This document shows, piece after piece, positions 10,225-22,559 of a DNA stretch of 64,000 nt; position 1 is the first letter of the stretch; every line of letters begins with the position of its first letter. Origin of the DNA: Aquilaria yunnanensis (taxonomy: Eukaryota > Streptophyta > Magnoliopsida > Malvales > Thymelaeaceae); assembly GCA_039654915.1 (NCBI GenBank), contig CM077594.1, forward strand, positions 110,126,893 to 110,190,892, written 5' to 3'. The notes beneath the pieces were generated by a model. It was not told the origin of the DNA and did not search any database. It saw only the letters and a list, made by a program, of their open reading frames with translations. The translations under genes and the position numbers were made by a program.

Positions 10225-10450
10225 ATTTCCGAACCATGGACTCTGCCGAGTCACCCGGACACGGAAGTTTTAATTCCGAACCATAGACTCTGCCGAGTCA
10301 CCCGGACACAGAATTTGACGAAATTTTAAATAATTTAATCCATATCGTAAAATATGGATTTTTATCTTTATATTTATTTTTATTCAATTTAAAAAAATTG
10401 ATATTTTCCAAACCGTGGATCCTGCCGGATCATCCGGATATGGAAATTGA
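10225..10450. repeat. CTGCCGAGTCACCCGGACAC short repeats within the LTR
   Basis: Two near-identical copies (about 10228-10268 and 10276-10315) of a CCGAACCATGGACTCTGCCG-led unit and a third, diverged copy at about 10408-10450 (CTGCCGGATCATCCGGATAT). Intervening DNA is very AT-rich. Confidence 0.75.
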
Positions 10451-11399
10451 TTTAATATTTTCTTAAATTTTTTTTGTTTATTTAATCATAATTTTTTAAT
10501 ATTTTTTTGTTATTATTTTTTTTACTTTTCTTAAATTGTTAATTATTATTACTTTTAAAAAAAATTGATTGATTTTTTTTAATGTTTTCTTTAAAAGAAA
10601 TAAATAAAAATATGTAATCCAAAAATAATAAAAGATGGTTGGCTTTTTTTGTTAAAAATTAATTTTTTTTTGTTAGACATACAAATGAAGTTAATTATTC
10701 ACATAAAAAAAACTTCTTTTTTGTTATTATTTTATTTTTTATTTATTATTTTTTTCTTATGGTTAAAGGTGAAATAAGTGAAATAAGTTTTAACCATCTA
10801 CATAATTAAAACTTGCATAAGTTAAGTAATGGAAAATTAAAGGAAAATAAAGTGGGTTTTTTTTTTTTTTACCATCCACTTAAAAAATTACAGAAATTAA
10901 ATAACATATGCAAATAAAAAGCACATAAAGAAAGATTAAAAGTCAATAAATAATAAACAAATAAATAAAGTGGGGCCTTTTGGCCATCCACTAATAATAA
11001 ATAAAGAGGAGGTATAACCTTCCATGAATAATAATAATAATAATAATAAAGATAATAAAAGTTAGTTGTTAGAATTAGTTGTTAATAATAGTAATAATAA
11101 CAATAATAAAGGTTAATAAAGTTAGCAAAGTTAGTTATTAATAATAATAACAATAATAATAAAGGTTAGTAAAGTTAGTAAGTTAGTAAGTTAGTGAGTT
11201 AATAATAGTAACAACAATAATAATAAAGGTTAGTGATAATAACAACAATAAATAATAGATAAACAAATAAATATTAAAAGAGTTAGTAATTAGTTTTTCT
11301 TTCTGCAAGAATAAAAGAAAAGGTTAGTGACCAAAGTGAAAGAAATTGAAAAGATGAAGGATTAAATGAGAGTTGTACCCTTAGTAATTGAAATTTGAA

Positions 11400-11740
11400 T
11401 TTCTGGAAACGCGAAACAGAGGCGACGCGGGCGCGCAAGGGGGGGGGGGGGCAGCTGGTGCGACGGCACGGGCACGGGGCGGCGAGGCGGGGCAGGGCGA
11501 CGGCGGCGAGGGAGCACGGCGGAGGCGGCAGGACGACGGCAACGGTAAGTAGAGGGAGAGAAGAAAACGCGACGGGACGGCGTGGGGGTGGAGGTGACGG
11601 TGGACGGCGTGGGGGCTGCGGGACGGCGGAAACAGACCAAGGGGCGACGGCGGGCGCACGGGCGGTGGCGGCGTGTGGCGTGGAAAAAAGAGGAGAGAGA
11701 GAGACCGAGACAAAACGGAAGAAGGAAGACGGGGGCCAAA
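11400..11740. other. GC- and CpG-rich block inside the AT-rich LTR
   Basis: About 340 bp with abrupt high GC, CGGCGG and GGGGCGACGG runs, and a run of at least 12 G at about 11440. It lies 150-490 nt downstream of the LTR TATA box on the minus strand, so it would be transcribed as the 5' leader. Long open frames in several phases (Pro/Ala/Arg-rich) are what such composition gives by chance, so no gene is called. Confidence 0.6.
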
Positions 11741-11890
11741 GCGTCAAAATAAAAAATTTTGAGATTTTCTGGAGAAAGGGAGGAGAGCCAGGGACAATGG
11801 CTGTAATTTTCTCTTTTTTTTTTTTTAAAACGGAGCTCTAAGCTTTCTTTCTATTTTTTTTTTCTGTGTCCAGCATCAAATTTGGACCCC

Positions 11891-11899
11891 TATTTATAC
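11891..11899 (-). promoter_or_regulatory. LTR promoter TATA box
   Basis: Minus strand reads TGTATAAATAGGGGTCC around this site, about 510 nt inside the LTR start. Transcription would begin near 11,865, marking the U3/R border. Confidence 0.6.
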
Positions 11900-12302
11900 A
11901 GGAAGTTTGGCTGAACTGTTCCTAATTAAATAATAAAAATAATCATAACTTATCTCTTAAATTGGTAAAATGACAGTTTCAGTCCTTTACGTTTCTTATC
12001 CTCTGGATAAGTATCAGAAGCTTCTGATTCTGACAATTTTGTCGTTTTCTGTCAATTTGGGCCATAAACGTCCATCTGGCTCAAAATTGATGCGAAAAAT
12101 TACGCAAAGCTCCTGAAACTTTCAGAATTTGTCAATTTTTCCCGAAACTTCTCAAATTTGTCATTTTTACCTCAAACTTTTTAATTTTGTCATTTATGGA
12201 GTTTTAATTTTTACTTCAAACATACACATATACCCATATATATCTTTTTAAATCAAATCTTCTCAAAACAAAAATATATTTTAAACTAATTAAATTTTTT
12301 AG

Positions 12303-12333
<31 letters not shown>

Positions 12334-12489
12334 TTTTTTTAATTAATATTTAATTTAATTTTTTAATGAAAATTTTTTTTAATGGCCGGACGAAATTGGG
12401 TGTCAACACACGTTTGACTGGTCTTAGGCCAAGTTTGACCCATGCCGATCCCGACCTACTCATTTGAACACCATTAGTAGAAAGGTCCT

Positions 12490-12594
12490 AGCTAAAATTT
12501 AAATTAAAAATAAAAGAGAAAGTAGAATTTTAAAGGGGTCCATCGATCTTGGCCCGGCTTGTATATCTTAATCAAGCTCAGTAGGTCCCATATA
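12490..12594. repeat. Left half of a sequence repeated at 40.68 kb
   Basis: GAGAAAGTAGAATTTTAA, then GTATATCTTAATCAAGCTCA and GTAGGTCCCATAT recur with few changes at 40,695-40,787. There the match runs on into sequence that here reappears only at about 23,560. The two halves flank roughly 11 kb of inserted DNA. Confidence 0.7.
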
Positions 12595-12616
12595 TATATA
12601 TAGTGCCACATAAAAA

Positions 12617-12645
12617 CTAGTAACTGCATACGTCCGTTGCACGTG
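12617..12645 (-). mobile_element. Helitron-like 3' terminus (hairpin plus CTAG)
   Basis: Minus strand reads ACGTGCAACGGACGT (stem-loop with ACGT arms) about 10 nt before CTAG, then T, matching the hairpin-CTRR-T layout of Helitron 3' ends. The 5' TC end was not located; if it lies near 23.5 kb the element would be host to the solo LTR and the Pack-MULE. Confidence 0.4.
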
Positions 12646-13309
12646 AATTAAATATTAAGTTCTTTTTTACACGAATAACTATAATTTTAATTATTTTATT
12701 CAAAAAAGTAATTGCACTAATGATTCTTAATTTTTTTTTAATTTAGATATATTTCTTATTAATTTTTCTATTTTTTATGTAGTAGTTTTTTTATTATAAT
12801 ATTTCATCATAACTATCCTCATTTGCTCATTCATTATAATAGATAGCTCATTATGTTATATTTCTGTTTAATATAAATAATAACAAAAACATCAACAACA
12901 ACAATAGCAATAATAATAATAATATAATGTAGAATACGCTATAGGTAATATTTTTTATAAAAAAAATTAATAGAAGTTTTTTTATTTGTGATGGTAGAGT
13001 ACTTATAAAATTACTTCATAATATTTTTAAAATCTAATCAAAGATGTCAAAATTTCTCTTATCAGTGTAAAATTTAAAAATGACATTTAATTTGTTAAGA
13101 AAAATCTTAATTTAATATTTTAATAGTATTATGTATTTATAAATTTTATTAAAATTTAAGTTAGTAATTTTTATCTTAAGTTTTATGCATTAGATTCAAA
13201 ATAAACTAATGTGTTATCATAACTTTGACTTTTTAAAGAGACATAAGCTAAAATTTTAATAATTTTTTTGATATTATATTCAAAATTGAAAAGGACACAA
13301 TACAGGTGG

Positions 13310-16300
13310 TGTTACGCCCCCAATTTTATAAACCTTAATTTTAAAAGATATCTTAAATTCCCAGAATTATAGAGCATTTAATTAAAAATAATTTAAGAAA
13401 TATGAGGTAAAACATTTTATTTAAATTATTTTCCAAACAATAAAAGTATTAAATGAAACCAGAATAGTTAAGTGACAATCCCAGGAAACTAATATGCGGA
13501 TAAGGTGCCAATTTAAACAAACCATATGTTTCTTTAGAAATCAAATAACACAAAGTTAAAACCCAGTCCCAGCCATTTCTACTTTCGAGGGGCTACAGCG
13601 TACCCTCACTCAGTCTGCTCCACATCTTGAACCTCGTTATATGGTTCAGTGTACTCTGTCTCCTCATAGTACTCACCTAGAAAAACATGTTAAGAGGAGG
13701 GATGAGCACAACTTGCTCAGTAAGAGGGAAGTATCAGGCCCATCACGTGGGTCCTAATATTCCCGTAACAAACAACAACGAATAATAAACTTTAAGCTAT
13801 AGCAATTTACTTAAAGAACAATTCCATACAACATCATAACAACAAAATCAAAATCCTACTAGCATGCTTGAACTACCATGCATATGCATATTTCTTTTTA
13901 CCGATTAAATAATATCTTCTTGATCGATCACTTAATCCAATACTTAAATGCCATCGGACGAACCTAGGGTGGTGAGTGTGTACATCACCCACTCTCGGGA
14001 TAACTCTTAGGCAGTGCCACTAGGGATGCCACCAAGCCAGAGCCTCTCGGGATACCTACGCCGAGGTAGAGCCTCTCGTGATAACAGCCATAAGCATGGT
14101 CTCTCGCCAGCTATGGTCTGACAGCGCACAAATCATATCTCCATACTCCGTGTCAATATCGGGTCATGACTAGGGACGGTCCGCCGCCACCCTAACATGC
14201 CTCTCGGGTTCGAATCGTCCGTTCCGAACCTCTCGTCTAAATTTACGGCTTGTTAGGTCATGTAGATATGGTTTGTCACCAACCTTGCATGCCTCGTATT
14301 TTATCTTACTCTTCAAATCTTTTACTTAATGCAATCTTGTGTATGACAAGCATCAATCATATGCAACAACCAATTGATGCATGACCTTAGCTCATTTTAT
14401 TTTAGCTCTTTTTAGTAGAATGCCATGATTCTAGTGCATCCTATTTCTTTTATCATGTTATCTTAGTTTAGTGTTACATGATGTCATGACAATCAATGAT
14501 ATCTTTTAAGTGTATTTGTGATAAATGTTCATCTCATTTCTCGTGAATTCTTTCTAAATTGGTCATTTAGTATTTACGCTCCTAATCCTTTATCTATCGG
14601 CTTATAATAATTTATTACGGCCCTAACATGCCACTAACGGTTCCTTCCAATCTTATCATGTTGCTAATGAGCTTGTCGGCCCTAAACATGATACTAGCGG
14701 TGTTTGTCTCGCCGGCCCTAAACATGCTACTAGCGGTGTTTATTTAGGCGGTCCTAACATATTTCTAATTTAATTCTTGTTATAAGCGGTCCTAATATGA
14801 TACTAGCGCCAAACATACATCATACATCACATCATTACAACCATACAACCAACCAACCAAAATTACATCTCAATGGAAGAGAAATAAAATAAAATAAAAT
14901 AAAATAAAATTCTAGAAAACTAATTAATTACTCTACCCATGTTGCCCATGCGTTTAAAGATTTTGTTTAGCCCAATTGTTTACTTAAAATTTATCATTCG
15001 GGTTTATGCTTATTTTGGGCCTAAGAGGGCCCACGAGAACTAACCCGCTCTTCCCTCTTACCTAGTTCGGAATAATACGACGAAAGAGGACGATTTTCCT
15101 AGGACGGTCCTACAAAATGTTAGTAAGGAAAAAAAAAATTAGAAAATATGCTAAAATTTAGAATTTTTCCTAAATGGTACTTGGAAAGTTCATGTTCTTA
15201 ACAACTAGGCCGAAATTTTACCTAGTGGGCAAAAAGGGTCTCGGGGTGCCTTCGGTGGCCTTGTGCCTATTCGGGATCGTGCCGGGAGCCTTCTTGATAT
15301 CGATCCTAAAAATTACAGCAGCCATACACTAACTTATAAGCTTATTTAATGGCTGTAAAAATTGATCTTGGAAGGAAAAAAAAATTTTTATTTCGGTTAC
15401 CGATGTGTTTTCGGGATCTTTGACGCTCCGGGAGTCCAACGAATCGCCAAACCTTCAAGTAAGGATTTTCTAACCCTTTCTAACAACATGGACAGCAAAG
15501 ATGAGATAATTGTTAGGGCTGTAAGATTGAAATTAACAGCCAAAAGAATTTTAAAAAAGACTACGGTGGCTTACCGGGGTTTAGGAGCAAGTATGGACCC
15601 GATTGCACTGGAACCGAGTACAAAACCTAAAAGTTGGATTAACGATAACCTACCAAAAAAATTTACAGCAAAGATATAAGACTTTTAGGTGCTGGGAAAA
15701 AAATAAAAAGAGTGATACAGAAGGATTTGGGCTCACACAAATGAATCTGGGATCGTCGGTACGCGTTGGGTCGATTTTTCTGTCTGGATGAGATTTCTCT
15801 TCAACCTAGTAAACCTAGGTAAGATTAGGCAAAATTATTGTTCTAATAATCCAGAATAAAATTTAATCGTAGCATAAAGGGCTGTACTTACACCGTTTTG
15901 ATGGAGGAATAAGCGAGACAATAACCGGCGTGAAGAGGACCAAAGGATGGTGGGCTGCCTTTTTCCTAAAATCTAATTTTTTTCTTTCTTATGGTGGTGA
16001 GGTGTTGAAGGAGGAAAGAATAAGAAGCGGCAGCTGGTTGTGAGAAGAAAAGATAGGTCAAATTCCTAACTAAATTCGGACTCTTGATCGCATAGAAACA
16101 AGAAATAAAAAAAAATGGAAGGAAATGTGCGTGGGGTTTAATTAAGGGAAAAAAAATGGAGACAAGGAATTAATTAGTTTTTTTTTTTAACTCCAGGAGG
16201 TGTTGCGGCTGGATAGTGTTATAAGAAAGAAATTAGGGTTAGGGAGAAAAAGAAAAATAATCCTATGTAGCGGTAGCACAAACCCGGTTTAAACCCCACA

Positions 16301-16715
16301 CGCATGTTAGCTAAATTTTGGGAAACCTAAGCAAACGAATTCAGAATTGAGTGAGATAAATTTCTCTTGACTCATTTTTTTGAGAAGAATCCAATGGTGC
16401 TCCTAGATTTTCCATCCGATGCTCGGTTGTAAATGACAAAAATGTCCCTAGCCTAAAGAAAATGACTTTGAGCTTCCGGTTTGGAATTTGACTTAATAAC
16501 CACTAAAGGAATCATCTAAGGATCAAGATTCTTAATTTTATATTGATTTTCTAAATTGATAGGTAAAATTGCAAAAATACCCTTGAGGACAAAATGTTAA
16601 TTAATTAATTTTTATTTATTTATTTTATTTACTTATTATTATTATTTTTTTTAAATTTTTTTTTTGTTAAGGTAATTTAGAAATTTTATTTTCTTTAATT
16701 TCTAGGGTTATTACA
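13310..16715. mobile_element. Solo LTR, 3.4 kb, perfect 5-bp target duplication
   Basis: Starts TGTTACGCCC at 13310 and ends TTATTACA at 16715. GGTGG is directly repeated at 13305-13309 and 16716-16720. No primer site, gag or pol is present, so this is one LTR left by recombination. It holds CTCTCGGGA-type motifs (13990-14230), a CGGCCCTAAACATG repeat, and a GAGGAGGGATGAGCACAACT segment near 13695 of a kind often seen in plant gypsy LTRs. The reverse complement starts TGTAATAACCC, so minus orientation is likely. Length suits a Tat-like gypsy element. Confidence 0.85.
14610..14815. repeat. CGGCCCTAAACATG...CTAGCGG short tandem repeat
   Basis: Five or six imperfect units of about 30-45 bp, each with GGCCCTAAACATGATACTAG and GCGG. 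It lies inside the solo LTR. A (TAAAA)n run follows at about 14,883-14,911. Confidence 0.75.
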
Positions 16716-16720
16716 GGTGG

Positions 16721-17590
16721 GACATTCAATAAAAACTCAAGTAAAAATAAATTTATTTTAAGAAGTATGGCACAAATATGGGTCACAATTCTAAAGTATA
16801 AGCTTAGTAAGCAAACACTAAGTTTTCTCAAAAACATGTATCTGTAAGTAACTATTTATTACTCAAAAAGATTAATTAATCTACTCTTGATTTTTTTTAT
16901 TATCAAAATACACTCATCTACAAGGTTTCAAAATTGACATTTACCCTATATTTTATATCCGATTCAATGTAATTCTTCCAAATATCGAGGTAAAATCTTG
17001 TATAGTTTTTTATATTTTTGGATAATTAATGCTAACTCACTAATTTAGAAATTATACTCATATCACTAAAGTTTGCAAATGTAGTCATACCCATTGTTCT
17101 TGTAATATAATTACTCAATCATAGGAAAATAAACTCATTAAAGGGGAATAGAATCTTAGTACCTAATTAAAGTAACTTATAATTTGAGGTTTAGTCATTT
17201 TATATATCTTTGCACTTTTTATTACATATAGATATATATACGGATATTCAGTTCCACTTTTAAGTTTTGATGAATGCATTCCAAGTTTAAAAAGTAAATA
17301 AATTGATAAACACTATATTTTTAGGTATGTTTAAGGTCATATAATTCAAACATATGTTTATTGCAAAATTTTAAATTTAGTGGCATTTTTCAGTTTTTGC
17401 CATGAAAAACATATAGAAAACATAGAAAACAATCAGCAATTCTTTTTTCTATTTTTATTTTTCAAATATGAATCTTATCCTCTTAATGTAAAGCCTAAGA
17501 GTTTGTCATCACTTTTTTCTATTTTTTTTTCTTCCTTTCCATAATTTTAGTTTTTTTCTAAATCTAATAGATAGGAAATGATAAATTTGA
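16721..17590. other. AT-rich stretch, no gene seen
   Basis: AT-rich noncoding DNA with a partial, diverged relative of the following 600-bp unit near 17,320-17,400. Confidence 0.5.
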
Positions 17591-18800
17591 GTATCATTAA
17601 AATGAGAAATAAAATAAAACTTAAAGATAAAAAGGTCATCCAACATTTTTTACATATTCATGCTTTTTATCATTGATTCAAATAGATATAATTATGAGTT
17701 TTTTTGAAACTTTTAAATTCTAACTAAAATACTTCACTCAAGTTTGAGAGTACAAAAATTGATAATTTATGTTTAAGGACATGTCCCAAAAATATACAAT
17801 TTAATTAAGGACATGTTTGTTGCAAAAGTTTAAAGTATTATGGCCATTTAATATTTCTATTACCATTAAAAGTTATACTTAATATATAATTTTAACCAAA
17901 TGTACTAAAACTAAAAAAGGACACGTAGATTCCTCTTTTTGTGTTTTTTAGAAAGTACACATGCAAATTCTATTTTTTTATTCCTCTTTTAAATTCCCAG
18001 TGCTAATTATACCCCTAATAAATATATAGCACCAAATTAATTTGGGTCTTATTAAAAAGAATAAAACACCACATAAGTTAAGAGTATAAAAATCAATGAT
18101 TTTTTTTTCACTTTTGTGCATTTTCTAATACTGATAATAGAATATTACGTTGCATGAAAGTATAATATTTATAATGAAATTAAAAAAATCTACATCAAAA
18201 GAAGGAAATAAAAAAAAGCGTAAGGATAAAAAGGTCCAACATTTGACATATTCATATTTTTTATGAATTTTATCATATTTAAATTGTTGATTCAAATAGA
18301 CATAATTAAGAGGTTTTTGAAAATTTTAAGTTCTAATTAAAATACTTCATTCAAGTTTAAGAGTACAAAAAATTGATAAAATTTTATGTTTTACGTCATT
18401 CCCCAAAAATATATATAATTTAATTAAGGACATATTTGTTACAAAATTTTAACTTATTCTGGCTAATTAAGATTTTTTTTTCATCAAAATTTATACTTAA
18501 TATATAACTTTAAATTATTGTATTAAAGCTGAGACAAAACATACGAATTCCTTTTTTAAAAAAAAAAATTGTATATATGAGAGTTATATTTTTCCTCTCT
18601 TTCCATTTTAGATTCTTAGTCCTAATTATACATCTAATAAATATCCGACATCAAATTAACTTTGGTCTCATTAAAAAAATAAAATACCCATAGGTTAAGA
18701 GCATAAAAGTTAATAAAAATTTTGTCATTTTCATAATTTTTCTAATATTGATAATAGAATACTACATTGCATAAAAGTATAATCTTTATACTAAAATTAA
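17590..18800. repeat. Direct tandem duplication, unit about 600 bp
   Basis: Unit 1 (about 17,590-18,190) and unit 2 (about 18,195-18,800) share in order: AAAAAGGTC-CAACATTT, TTGATTCAAATAGA, CAAGTTT-AGAGTACAAAAA, TTTAATTAAGGACAT, TTATACTTAATATATAA, CTAATTATAC and CTGATAATAGAATA-TAC blocks. Many substitutions and small indels show it is old. Confidence 0.8.
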
Positions 18801-20875
18801 AATCATTGTAACTACTGGACAATTAACATGCATTTAAAATAAAAACCTTAATTATTTACTCTCTTTGTGGGAAAATTAGTAGTTTGACACAATAAAAACT
18901 TCATACCCTCTCAATATATGTCATGAGAATTTATTTATTCTTTTCTTGGCAGATAGCTGTGTTAGGGTGAAAAATATTTATAATTAAGGAAGAAAAGCTT
19001 TAACTATAGTCTCAATGTACGTTAAATGATTCTTGGTATATAAAACTAATTTGTAAGAAGAAAATTAAAGTATAGAACATCAACCCAAAAAAGCATGAAC
19101 TCAACCATTGAGATAAAGATCTAATTTATTTAGCATTAAATCAAATTAACACAAATATGTTTTTGTGGCTTTTTTTATATGAAATTGATATTATTTTTAA
19201 TTATTTTTTAGGTTGAATAATTAAAAATCCCTAACAATTACTATAAAAATTTTATTTAAATTATTATAGTATATATAATTAGTTTTCAAATGATATTATT
19301 TTTAGATAAAAGATACCATAAAAATAAAAATAAATTATTTTTGGATAATCAATTTTAAACAATTGTATATTTTCTTTTCCAAATGTATGATTTGAACCCC
19401 AAATCCTGACTTTAGAGCATTTGTAAATTTCTATAACTCTCAAATAAGTAGGCTAAGTCAATTGTATAGCTCTAATTCCACTTAATAGTATAGAGCCCGA
19501 ATTGGTATAAATAAAGTTGAGAGTTTACTATAGGGCCTCCTAGTGTAAAAAAGACTCTTATTAAAAATTTTATTTTTTTCTTTGTGAATAAAATTAAAAC
19601 TTTAATATATTGTTATTATTTGTTTAATGTATAAATAATTATTGATGAAAGATTGTAAGTTTAAGTATTGTTTTTATTATTCTCTCTCCGTCACAAGTTC
19701 TTTCATCATAAGTTCCTTGTAACATTTCAGGTTTTTTATTTAAATTTGTTTACTTTAATATTTTCTAGAAAAAATTACAAAATTAATTTAGGAACTATAA
19801 AAATTTTAATTTTTAAAGAAATTTTTTTAAAAAAATGTTAACAAATATTAATATAAAAATATAAGTCAAACTTACGTAGAAAAATTGAAATGGTGGAAAG
19901 AACTTGAGATAGAGATAGTAGTTTGAATGGAAAGCAAAGGAAAGAAAATAAATTGACCCAAAAATAATGTTCAAAAGCATTTATAAAAAATTTAGGGCAT
20001 ATTTGTCATATTTAACTAAATTTGTGGTTAAGAAATGATTTTTCCAAAACTTAAAGCCTAAAAACAATACATGCATAATGCTACTTTGATACAACTCATA
20101 AGGTTTGTTTGGCTCCAGAAAAATAATAAAAATAAAAATAAATTAATATTATTTAGTATAGAGAAAGAGTTAATTGCTAAGAATAAAAACTTATGTTCCA
20201 ACATTCAAAGTGATAACCATGTGGGAAAAATAATTCTTATAATTTTTCAATATTTTAAAATATAGGAAAAATGTAAAAAAAAAAAAAGAGAGTTGCTAAT
20301 AAAATTCCTTTTTGTTATTATATAATCAACTAATTCTAGGAGCTAAGAAATTTGTTTCTAAAATTTTTCACAATGACTTGTGCTACACTAATAATTCTTT
20401 TTTTTTTTCATAGTATGTGCTTTAGTCATATGTGAATTATATGATTGCTCTAATATGGGCCAAATACATAAGCTTTCAAAGTATATATTCATCCATGTAG
20501 AAAAAAAAAACCTAATTGAAAAAAAGAATTATTCAAAGATATTTTTTATTGTAGAATAAAATTAGGCCATATTTGTTAAAGTTAACTAAGTTTAGTGGTC
20601 AAAATAATAAATTTCCCAAAAAAAATAAGCAACTATATATTTAGATTACTGTAAGTGGATTTTTTTTCTTTCCCTTTTTTTAGAGCCTTAATACTAACAC
20701 AACTTTATTTAAGTAGACAATATAGAATTTTTGCTATCATTAAAAGAGTAAAAGAACTTATAATTGCAGGATAAAGGAAAAACTACATGTGAACTATTAT
20801 AAAGTATTCACTTATATAATTTTTTAATGTAAACTTTTTATACCTAAAATTATTTTGTAATATGTAACATTTATA
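18801..20875. other. AT-rich intergenic DNA, no gene seen
   Basis: No conserved coding segment, RNA gene or terminal repeat was recognised. A weak echo of the 600-bp unit (TTAGGCCATATTTGTTAAAG, then TTAACTAAG) appears at about 20,570. Confidence 0.5.
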
Positions 20876-20885
20876 GATTTTTAAG

Positions 20886-22451
20886 GGGTAAAATTCACCA
20901 TGGGTCACCTAGCTTATTTTTTTGTCCTATCCGGGTACCTTACCTTTACTTTGTCCTAGCGAGGTACCTTTCCTCTTATTGCGCATCCTGTTTAGCTACT
21001 TTCCGTCAAATTGGTCGTTAAATTGGATGGAAAATGATGAAGTGGCATTAAATAATACTAAAATAAACTTAAAATAACAACTTCAGTCCTCAAACTATTT
21101 CAATTACTAATTCTAACCCTTAAAATTTCACTTAAGCCAATTCTACCCCTCTCATCCCGTTCACCGACACCTCCCACGCTTCTCCCCCGTCATTCTCCCA
21201 CCAGTCACGTTGCACCGTACACACCCGGACCATCACCAGTCCCAAACTCGCCATTTCCAACAGGCACGTTCGTTTCCATTTGCTTGAATTTCTCCAAAAC
21301 CCAGACCAAAATCTGACCAAACCATCCCTGATGGCCACCGCTGGGAATGATGCTGCTGCCTCTAGATCCAGCATTTGCCAACGGCGGTGCCAATCCGGTC
21401 CGCAAAACAGGAAAGAGGCTCGAAATAATCTGTAAATTTCGGAGAAATGATGGTGAATAATTGGACGTATTTCTGAAGTGGGTTTCGAATTCTGACATGG
21501 GTTTGTCACCGCATGCGAGGCTGAGGGGAGGAGATCGAGAGGAGGGAAAATGGCAGGGTTTTTTTCAGTGAGAGGAAGAGGAGAGAGAGGCGGCGGCGGT
21601 GGCAGCAAACGAGGAGGAAATCCACCTGCGGAGATCCTGTTGGAGACCTGGCTTTGGTACAAAAGTGACGAACTTGCTTACAAGGGTTTCGACCAATTCC
21701 AGCAGCAAGATCTCTACTCATCGGCCGCGGGCCTTGGCGTGGGCCCCAGCCAAACATCCTTCAACATCTCCAATAAGTCGTCCTTGCCGAGATCTGGCTT
21801 CGCGATGGAAAGTACCGATGGCGGTGTCGTGAATTGCCGAGACTGCGGCAACCAAGCGAAGAAGACTGTGTACACATGCGGTGCCGGACCTGTTGCAAGT
21901 CCCGCGGATTCGACTGCCCGACCCACATCAGAAGCACCTGGGTCTCCGCCGCTAAGCACCGCGAGCGTCAGCAGCAACAGCAGTAGGAGCAGCAGCTCGC
22001 CGCTCCTCCACAAACCGTAGCGGAGAACCCCAAGAGATAAAGACAGAGAGAGGAACCCTCAAACCCTCCAGGTGGTTTGTTCCCCTCTCTTCTTGACATA
22101 GAAGAAACTGCTCATTTCTGCCTTTATGACGAATGTCCTAAAAATGACGGAGGAGAAGCGTGGGAGGTGGCAGTGAATGGGATGAGAGGGATAGAATTGG
22201 CTTAAGTGAAAATTTAAGGGTTAGAATTAGTAATTGAAATAGTTTGAGGACTGAAGTTGTTATTTTAAGTTTATTTTAGTATTATTTAATGTCACTTCAT
22301 CATTTTCCATCCAATTTAACGATCAATTTGACGGAAAGTAGCTGAACAGGATGCGCAATAAGAAGGAAGGTACCTCGCTAGGACAAAATAAAGGTAAGGT
22401 ACCCGGATAGGACAAAAAAATAAACTAGGTGACTTATGGTGAATTTTACCC
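20886..22451. mobile_element. Pack-MULE with about 310-bp terminal inverted repeats
   Basis: The left end GGGTAAAATTC (20886) and right end GAATTTTACCC (22451) are inverted copies. Inverted similarity continues inward to about 21,197 and 22,138. A perfect 10-bp target duplication GATTTTTAAG flanks it (20876-20885, 22452-22461), in the 8-10 bp range typical of Mutator-like elements. No transposase is present. The GC-rich interior carries an SRS-family gene fragment, so it is non-autonomous and gene-capturing. Confidence 0.9.
21550..22050 (+). pseudogene. Captured SHI/STYLISH/SRS transcription-factor gene fragment
   Basis: SRS proteins are plant nuclear regulators with a RING-like zinc finger. 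From ATG 21550 the frame reads MAGFFSVRGRG, then ETWLWYKSDELAYKGF (the SRS N-terminal W-Y-x-G block) and [11 protein letters not shown], the start of the finger. A one-base deletion near 21,862 shifts the frame. The next frame continues with [20 protein letters not shown] and STWVSAA, then Gln-rich sequence with a stop and ENPKR. The fragment therefore covers the first exon through the finger. It lacks the IXGH domain and is frameshifted, so no full factor can be made. It lies inside the MULE inverted repeats. Confidence 0.85.
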
Positions 22452-22559
22452 GATTTTTAAGTGAAACTTTAGTGTGAGTTTTATCACCTAATAAACTTTC
22501 ACAGTATATACTCATTCAAGTTGTAAAAAAACCTTAATTGACAGAAAAATTAGGTTCAA

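Larger units (their letters stand above)
9926..12408 (-). mobile_element. Long LTR (2.48 kb) of the Tat/Ogre-like gypsy element
   Basis: Minus strand begins TGTTGACACCC at 12408 and ends with CCACA at 9926, next to the primer site. This gives the TG...CA ends of an LTR and fixes it as the 5' LTR of the gag remnant. Inside: a TATA box at 11891-11899, a GC-rich block at 11400-11740, many TAA/AAT trinucleotide runs (11020-11250, 12300-12330) and a short repeat with CTGCCGAGTCACCCGGACAC (10225-10450). No matching second LTR is seen to the left within the window, so no target duplication can be scored. Confidence 0.75.

Noticed and set aside
11283..11841. Several long overlapping open frames (Pro/Ala/Arg- or Gly-rich) on both strands
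   Set aside because: They arise from the GC-rich block inside the LTR; all frames are open at once and none has recognisable domains.
21132..22013. Minus-strand open frames in the Pack-MULE
   Set aside because: Shadows of the captured SRS fragment and of the inverted repeats; the plus strand gives the SRS match.
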